Positions 60,588 to 64,000 of a stretch of DNA of 64,000 nucleotides are shown here, in pieces. The position numbers and the translations under genes are program-made. Position 1 is the first letter of the stretch, and every line of letters begins with the position of its first letter. The notes beneath the pieces were generated by a model that was not told the DNA's origin, ran no database searches, and saw only the letters and a list, made by a program, of their open reading frames with translations. Source of the stretch: Bifidobacterium simiiventris (GTDB taxonomy: Bacteria; Actinomycetota; Actinomycetes; Actinomycetales; Bifidobacteriaceae); assembly GCF_019331715.1 (NCBI RefSeq), contig NZ_JAHBBG010000001.1, positions 62,001 to 126,000 of the forward strand, written 5' to 3'.

Positions 60588-60859
60588 CGCATGCCCCTTT
60601 CCTGTTGGTCGCGTTCGCGCCGTTCCCGTTTGGCGTCGCTGATCTGCCGGGCGAGATGCCGGTTGAGGCCGATCATGTCGCCCATGCTCATGCCGTGCAG
60701 TTCGATGTACCAGCGGCCGTCCTCGAGATGCCGGACGGTCACGTGCTCGTCGTCGATGTCGAACGCGAGGTGGAACCGGTACGGGTCTCCCCCGCTGCCG
60801 GTCAGCTCCCAGCCGGCCTGGTAGTCGTTGCGCGTGGACTCCGGATCGAACACACTCAT
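60584..60859 (-). CDS. Hypothetical early protein, 91 aa
   Basis: Beta-rich first part (YRFHLAFDIDDEHVTVRHLE) and a charged helical tail. It is coupled by four-base overlaps to both the HTH regulator before it and the excisionase-like gene after it. No family recognised. Confidence 0.68.
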   Translation of the reverse strand: MSVFDPESTRNDYQAGWELTGSGGDPYRFHLAFDIDDEHVTVRHLEDGRWYIELHGMSMGDMIGLNRHLARQISDAKRERRERDQQERGMR

Positions 60860-61149
60860 CGCTGAACCTCCTCGTGTTCGGGGCCGGCGATGCCGACCAA
60901 CTCCCCAGCGGAGTCAAGTCGCTCAGCCGAAGCAACAATCGAGGACAGTGGACGATTCACGGCGCACGCGATGCGTCTCAGCTCGTCGAAATTGAAAATG
61001 CCAACATTGATCTTGCGGTTCAAAGTGTTGCGAGGAATGCCGGATCTGTCTGCGAGCGCAATTTGAGTCATGCCCACCTCCGCGAGGACTTGCTTTATTG
61101 CAATCCCTAAATGTTTTTGCTCAAGCAGTTTCTGTTTCATATGAGACAT
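60856..61149 (-). CDS. XRE-type HTH regulator at the head of the early operon
   Basis: The 97-residue protein has an HTH (IAIKQVLAEVGMTQIALADR, then SGIPRNTLNRKINV). Its sequence runs parallel to the regulator encoded divergently at 61224: both have ALADxSGxPxxTL and PLSSIxAxAERL. It is therefore a paralogous Cro/CI-like pair. The start lies inside an operator. No ribosome site is seen; ATG at 61140 is an alternative start. Confidence 0.83.
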   Translation of the reverse strand: MSHMKQKLLEQKHLGIAIKQVLAEVGMTQIALADRSGIPRNTLNRKINVGIFNFDELRRIACAVNRPLSSIVASAERLDSAGELVGIAGPEHEEVQR

Positions 61150-61239
61150 GTTAGAGCACGTTGCGCGTTACTCAAAACTCGGCGTGTCTCATATGAAACA
61201 AATTTGATTCACATGTGGGTAATATGACTCATATGCCAA
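61134..61239. promoter_or_regulatory. Immunity-region operator array
   Basis: GTTTCATATGAGAC (61134-61147) and GTCTCATATGAAAC (61186-61199) are the same near-palindrome in opposite orientation, 52 bp apart. Related sites GATTCACATGTGGG (61206-61219) and GACTCATATGCCAA (61226-61239) follow at exact 20-bp steps. The array spans the divergent start regions of both regulators. Confidence 0.8.
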
Positions 61240-61661
61240 CAGGAAAGAAGACCGCAACGATTGAGTCGAAGACGCTTTCAATCGCAATCAAGAGAGCTAT
61301 GGCCGTGCGAAACATCAAAACGCGAGCCCTAGCCGACGAGTCCGGCGTACCCTACGGAACACTCCGACGCATTCTGGAACTCAACACGGTCGCAGACTAC
61401 GAACAACTCAGGAAGCTGGCCGACGCCTTACGCACGCCGCTATCATCCATCATCGCGGACGCCGAACGGCTCACAAAAGATGAAGGCGTCATCGAAGATT
61501 ATCAAGACTCCGTCACCACTTCCCCGGCGCTCGCCGATACTGACGACGACGAGGACATCGATATAGACAAATGGGCAGATCGGATCAAAGCCGAGGAAAG
61601 CGAGGCGGATCGACGCGCCCATATTGCACAAGAGGAAGCAACCGTTTATGATAAGCGCTGA
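61224..61661 (+). CDS. Candidate phage repressor (CI-like), 145 aa
   Basis: An N-terminal HTH (LSIAIKRAMAVRNIKTRALA, then DESGVPYGTLRRIL) is followed by an acidic C-terminal region (DTDDDEDIDIDKWADRI), with no peptidase domain. It is divergent from and paralogous to the early regulator. It has no Shine-Dalgarno sequence, a known trait of leaderless lysogeny repressors. The ATG at 61224 is uncertain; ATG at 61233 and GTG at 61215 are in frame. Confidence 0.77.
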   Translation: MTHMPTGKKTATIESKTLSIAIKRAMAVRNIKTRALADESGVPYGTLRRILELNTVADYEQLRKLADALRTPLSSIIADAERLTKDEGVIEDYQDSVTTSPALADTDDDEDIDIDKWADRIKAEESEADRRAHIAQEEATVYDKR

Positions 61662-61839
61662 CAGTACCCCGCACGCGAGCGTCCTCGACGCAGCGAACCA
61701 GGCGGGGTCGTTCTCTTTCTCCCACTCTCCGGCATGCCAGCGACCGGGATCGGTTAAAGCCAATGATGGCGAATCAGCCGGAATCATATAGGTTTCGCCG
61801 CATGAACAACCGTGCGGCCATAGAAGAAAGAGGTCAATC

Positions 61840-62370
61840 ATGGCAGGATTCAATTTCGGATCGCTCGGCGAAATGGCCGGCAACGCTATGAAGGGCGCCG
61901 TGGACGCGGCCGCCACCGCAGCCGCCAACAAGCCATCCGGGAGCAATCTGCTCAACGCGATGGCCGGCAACTACACGGAGATAGATCCGGCGCAACTGAC
62001 TCAGGAGTATGGTTCGTTCCTGTTCACCGGCGAAACGGTCACACGAGGGTACCAGCTCGTGCGCGATGCGGTCATCTTCACGAACCTGCGCATGATCTTC
62101 ATCGACAAGCAGGGCGCGACCGGCGCGAAGATGCGGTTCAAGACGGTTCATCTCGACAGCATCATCGATGTGGAGGTCGAAACGGCCGGTGCCATCGCCG
62201 ACGATTCGGAGATCAACATCACGTATCTGGAGGACGTGTACCAACGCAAGAACGGTCAGGAGACCTTCAAGCAGATCAAGCTCGAGTTCCCGAAGAACTA
62301 TGACGTCGCCTCGCTCTACCGGTGGATCGGCGACATCACGATCGAGAACCGCCGTCGCATCAACGCATAG
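61840..62370 (+). CDS. Bacterial PH-domain protein
   Basis: The 176-residue protein has a flexible Ala-rich start and then a PH domain (GSFLFTGETVTRGYQLVRDA, TNLRMIFIDKQG, VHLDSIIDVEVE) ending in a helix. It resembles the YvbH/bPH_1 family. AAAGAGGT precedes the ATG. It sits beside the repressor, so it is probably expressed in the lysogen. Its role is unknown. Confidence 0.85.
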   Translation: MAGFNFGSLGEMAGNAMKGAVDAAATAAANKPSGSNLLNAMAGNYTEIDPAQLTQEYGSFLFTGETVTRGYQLVRDAVIFTNLRMIFIDKQGATGAKMRFKTVHLDSIIDVEVETAGAIADDSEINITYLEDVYQRKNGQETFKQIKLEFPKNYDVASLYRWIGDITIENRRRINA

Positions 62371-62380
62371 GAGCAAGACC

Positions 62381-62563
62381 ATGGGCTTTCTGTTCCGCAA
62401 GAGCAAGTCGCTCGGCAAGGGCGTGCGTCTGAACCTCGGCAAGAAGGGTGTAAGCGTGAGCGTCAAGTTCGGCAACACGACCGTCAATTCGAAGGGGCGC
62501 GTCACCACGCGGCTCGCGCCGGGCGTCTCCTACACGACCAGTCTCAAGAAGAAACGCAAATGA
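62381..62563 (+). CDS. DUF4236-type small protein, 60 aa
   Basis: MGFLFRKSKSLGKGVRLNLG and KGVSVSVKFGNTTVN fit the DUF4236 pattern, with a basic C-terminus. It lies 10 bp after the PH-domain gene with AGGAG upstream, so the two form an operon. Function unknown. Confidence 0.83.
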   Translation: MGFLFRKSKSLGKGVRLNLGKKGVSVSVKFGNTTVNSKGRVTTRLAPGVSYTTSLKKKRK

Positions 62564-62569
62564 CACAAG

Positions 62570-62608
62570 AAAGCCCCGGTCGCTCGTCCGCGAGCGCCGG
62601 GGCTTTTC
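62570..62608. terminator. Bidirectional terminator
   Basis: AAGCCCCGG...CGCTCG pairs with CGAGCG...CCGGGGCTT around TCCG, followed by TTTT on the plus strand and TTTC on the minus. It separates the convergent DUF4236 and PIN genes. Confidence 0.9.
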
Positions 62609-62616
62609 GTGTTTGG

Positions 62617-63234
62617 TCAGTGTTTCATGCTTCTCGTAAGGACACGGAATCTTTCTGCTCTGATCTTGCTGCACCATTGTTCGGGCGTCATGAGCGTCAT
62701 TGGCGGGATGATGTCTGGCTTTCGCGGTTCGAGGGCTTGGATCATTTTTCGGTCATAGGTGAGGCATATTCGCTGGTATAGCGCCGATTCCGGGTGTACG
62801 TCGGCGAGGCATTTCATCACGCTTCCGTCTTCGTAGTCCAGTGGCGGGTTCAGGTATGCGCCGTTTCGTGGCATTATCACCCCGCCGGTCGTTTTGACGA
62901 GGCTGTATATCATTTCGATGATGGGCTGTGCTTCATCGAAGCTCCATCCGAGTCCCGAATCCTCCGCCGACCCCTGTCCTTTTGGCTGTTTGGCCTTATA
63001 GGCCACGGTTTCGAGGATGTGGGTACCGGAGCATATTTCGATCGGAGATCCGTCGGGAAAAGGCTCTAGAAGCGTTGCGAATGTGCAGAATACGTCGCTT
63101 TCGTTGCGTCTGCTTTTGGCTTCCTTCAACCTGTTTTGAAAGTCGTCAATGGTGAAGCCGCGGCCCAGTTCGCGAGCCGCGGTGAGGTAGACATTGACGT
63201 CGGGGACGACGACGTATGGGGTGTGCTGCGGCAT
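62617..63234 (-). CDS. PIN-domain ribonuclease, putative toxin
   Basis: The 205-residue protein has the acidic PIN set: Asp12 in VVVPDVNVYL, Glu75 in THILETV, Asp133/Asp136 in PLDYEDGSVM and Asp161 in LTYDRKMI. These usually bind metal for RNA cleavage. It starts 10 bp after the Panacea-domain gene, with TGAGGA seven bases upstream of the ATG. The tight pairing indicates a type II-like toxin-antitoxin module; antiphage or prophage-maintenance use is inferred. Confidence 0.82.
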   Translation of the reverse strand: MPQHTPYVVVPDVNVYLTAARELGRGFTIDDFQNRLKEAKSRRNESDVFCTFATLLEPFPDGSPIEICSGTHILETVAYKAKQPKGQGSAEDSGLGWSFDEAQPIIEMIYSLVKTTGGVIMPRNGAYLNPPLDYEDGSVMKCLADVHPESALYQRICLTYDRKMIQALEPRKPDIIPPMTLMTPEQWCSKIRAERFRVLTRSMKH

Positions 63235-63244
63235 CGGGCAATCC

Positions 63245-63823
63245 TCAGGAAAGGGTAAGGACACGTGCGTTCCGACGGGCGCGGGCGAACAGTTCGTCAT
63301 ACGCGTCCTCGTTTTCCTGCGGCTTGCAGTAATTGCCCGGCGTATGATCAGAAGCGGTTTGCGCTCTGGTCTCCGCATCAAGCTCATAGTCGGGCCACGC
63401 TTTCACCAGCTCATTCCATGGAATGGGACGGAACGGGCCTTTTTCCTGATAGTACTTGGACCATGGCCCCATGTCATGAGTGGCGTTCACCAGATTTCCC
63501 GGACTCAGAGGCGCGAATTCCCCCCATATACGGGAAAGAGTGTCAAGCTGTTCGTCGGTCAGCGGCCTGAGCTCCGTACGAGGTTCGCGGATATCGCTAT
63601 CCCCGGAATCACCATACACGCTGCGAACGGCTTCGGTGACGGGGCCGTACGGGTATGCCATCACGTCCTCATCATAGAGCTTCTCGTGATTGTCATAACC
63701 GTACAGGCTCTGGGAAAGCGATACGAGCTTCTGCAGAGCCAATCTACTGATCGGGCACCCCTCCCGCTCGGCGACCGCGATGAACCACGCGGCCACATCG
63801 AGGCTGCTCAGTTGATTCGTCAT
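63245..63823 (-). CDS. Panacea-domain (SocA/DUF4065-like) antitoxin
   Basis: The 192-residue protein shows the Panacea/SocA pattern: DVAAWFIAVAEREGCPISRLALQKLVSLSQSLYG split over its first helices, then EDVMAYPYGPVTEAVRSVYG, and a central LSRIWGEFAPLSPGNLVNATHD. Panacea domains neutralise many unrelated toxins (PanAT systems). Being first in the operon, before the PIN gene, fits an antitoxin. AAGGTGA precedes the ATG. Confidence 0.85.
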   Translation of the reverse strand: MTNQLSSLDVAAWFIAVAEREGCPISRLALQKLVSLSQSLYGYDNHEKLYDEDVMAYPYGPVTEAVRSVYGDSGDSDIREPRTELRPLTDEQLDTLSRIWGEFAPLSPGNLVNATHDMGPWSKYYQEKGPFRPIPWNELVKAWPDYELDAETRAQTASDHTPGNYCKPQENEDAYDELFARARRNARVLTLS

Positions 63824-63861
63824 GACAGGTCACCTTCTACAATAATTGACACGAAACGGGT

Positions 63862-63891
63862 ATTATACGACTCTTTTTCTCTCATTGTAAA
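63862..63891 (-). promoter_or_regulatory. Promoter of the Panacea-PIN operon
   Basis: On the minus strand TTTACA (63891-63886) and TATAAT (63867-63862) are 18 bases apart, about 40 bp before the start codon. The surrounding A/T richness is unlike the rest of the window. Confidence 0.65.
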
Positions 63892-63935
63892 AGGGATTGC
63901 GCCAAATATAGCTACTCGTGTCCTTTTTATCCGTT

Positions 63936-63967
63936 GCGTGAAACATTCAGCGAGACGTGTTTCACGC
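63936..63967. repeat. Perfect 9-bp inverted repeat near the right edge
   Basis: GCGTGAAAC and GTTTCACGC flank 14 bases. It may be an operator, a terminator of a gene outside the window, or part of a recombination site. Confidence 0.6.
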
Positions 63968-64000
63968 CGGCGATACGCGGCCATGTGGCCTATTGGACCC

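Larger units (their letters stand above)
27621..64000. mobile_element. Siphovirus-type prophage (right end outside window)
   Basis: More than 36 kb of phage genes follow the attachment site. Lysis, tail, head, packaging, early/replication and immunity modules appear in that order from left to right, nearly all on the minus strand. The HK97-fold capsid with its protease, the long tape-measure protein and the frameshifted tail chaperones indicate a long non-contractile tail. All essential structural genes look intact. Integrase and the right attachment site are not in view. Confidence 0.93.

Noticed and set aside
63824..64000. Integrase gene or right attachment site at the edge
   Set aside because: No frame with tyrosine or serine recombinase motifs and no copy of the 19-nt core is present.

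Overview
The window is high-GC actinobacterial DNA that reads as a Bifidobacterium chromosome. This rests on family content: an N-glycan-foraging cluster with GH38, GH5_18-like and GH85 enzymes next to an ABC importer without its own ATPase, and a bifidophage-type HK97 siphovirus prophage. No marker gene fixes the species.

Bases 1 to about 7,200 hold housekeeping genes: the end of proA (cut by the window), glyA, thrC, a GntR/DUF1648 pair and a LacI repressor. A 51-bp-period array of palindromes lies between proA and glyA. Bases 7,300 to 27,400 are one functional unit, all on the minus strand, for N-linked glycans: a surface GH85 endo-beta-N-acetylglucosaminidase, a GH31 alpha-glycosidase, a GH5_18-type beta-mannosidase, two ABC permeases, a lipoprotein binding protein and three paralogous GH38 alpha-mannosidases. 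Operators of the form ACTAAAGCGNTTTAGT lie at the promoters of two GH38 genes, and a weaker copy lies at the lacI promoter, so LacI probably controls the locus and itself. The likely flow is: GH85 releases glycans outside the cell, the importer takes them up, GH38 enzymes strip alpha-mannose, and the GH5 enzyme splits the Man-beta-1,4-GlcNAc core.

From about 27,620 to the right edge is an integrated siphovirus. Its left end is marked by 19 nt matching the exact 3' end of a tRNA or tmRNA gene, followed on that strand by a rho-independent terminator. Going rightwards the minus-strand order is holin, endolysin, tail fibres (one YadA-like, one with an SGNH esterase), baseplate, Dit, tape measure, frameshifted tail chaperones, major tail protein, connectors, capsid, protease, portal, terminase, HNH, and a collagen-like head fibre. 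Then come early genes: small zinc-ribbon and HTH proteins, a DnaQ-like exonuclease, a replication initiator and SSB. The immunity region near 61.1 kb has two paralogous divergent HTH regulators and at least four related operator sites. Beyond it are a PH-domain/DUF4236 pair and a Panacea antitoxin with a PIN-domain toxin. No integrase and no second attachment site is visible, so the prophage runs past the window.

The observations most worth following are the Panacea-PIN pair, the phased operator array between paralogous repressors, the YadA-like tail fibre, a plus-strand islet with its own promoter and operator inside the late/early gene boundary, and two degenerate phage tRNA-like genes.
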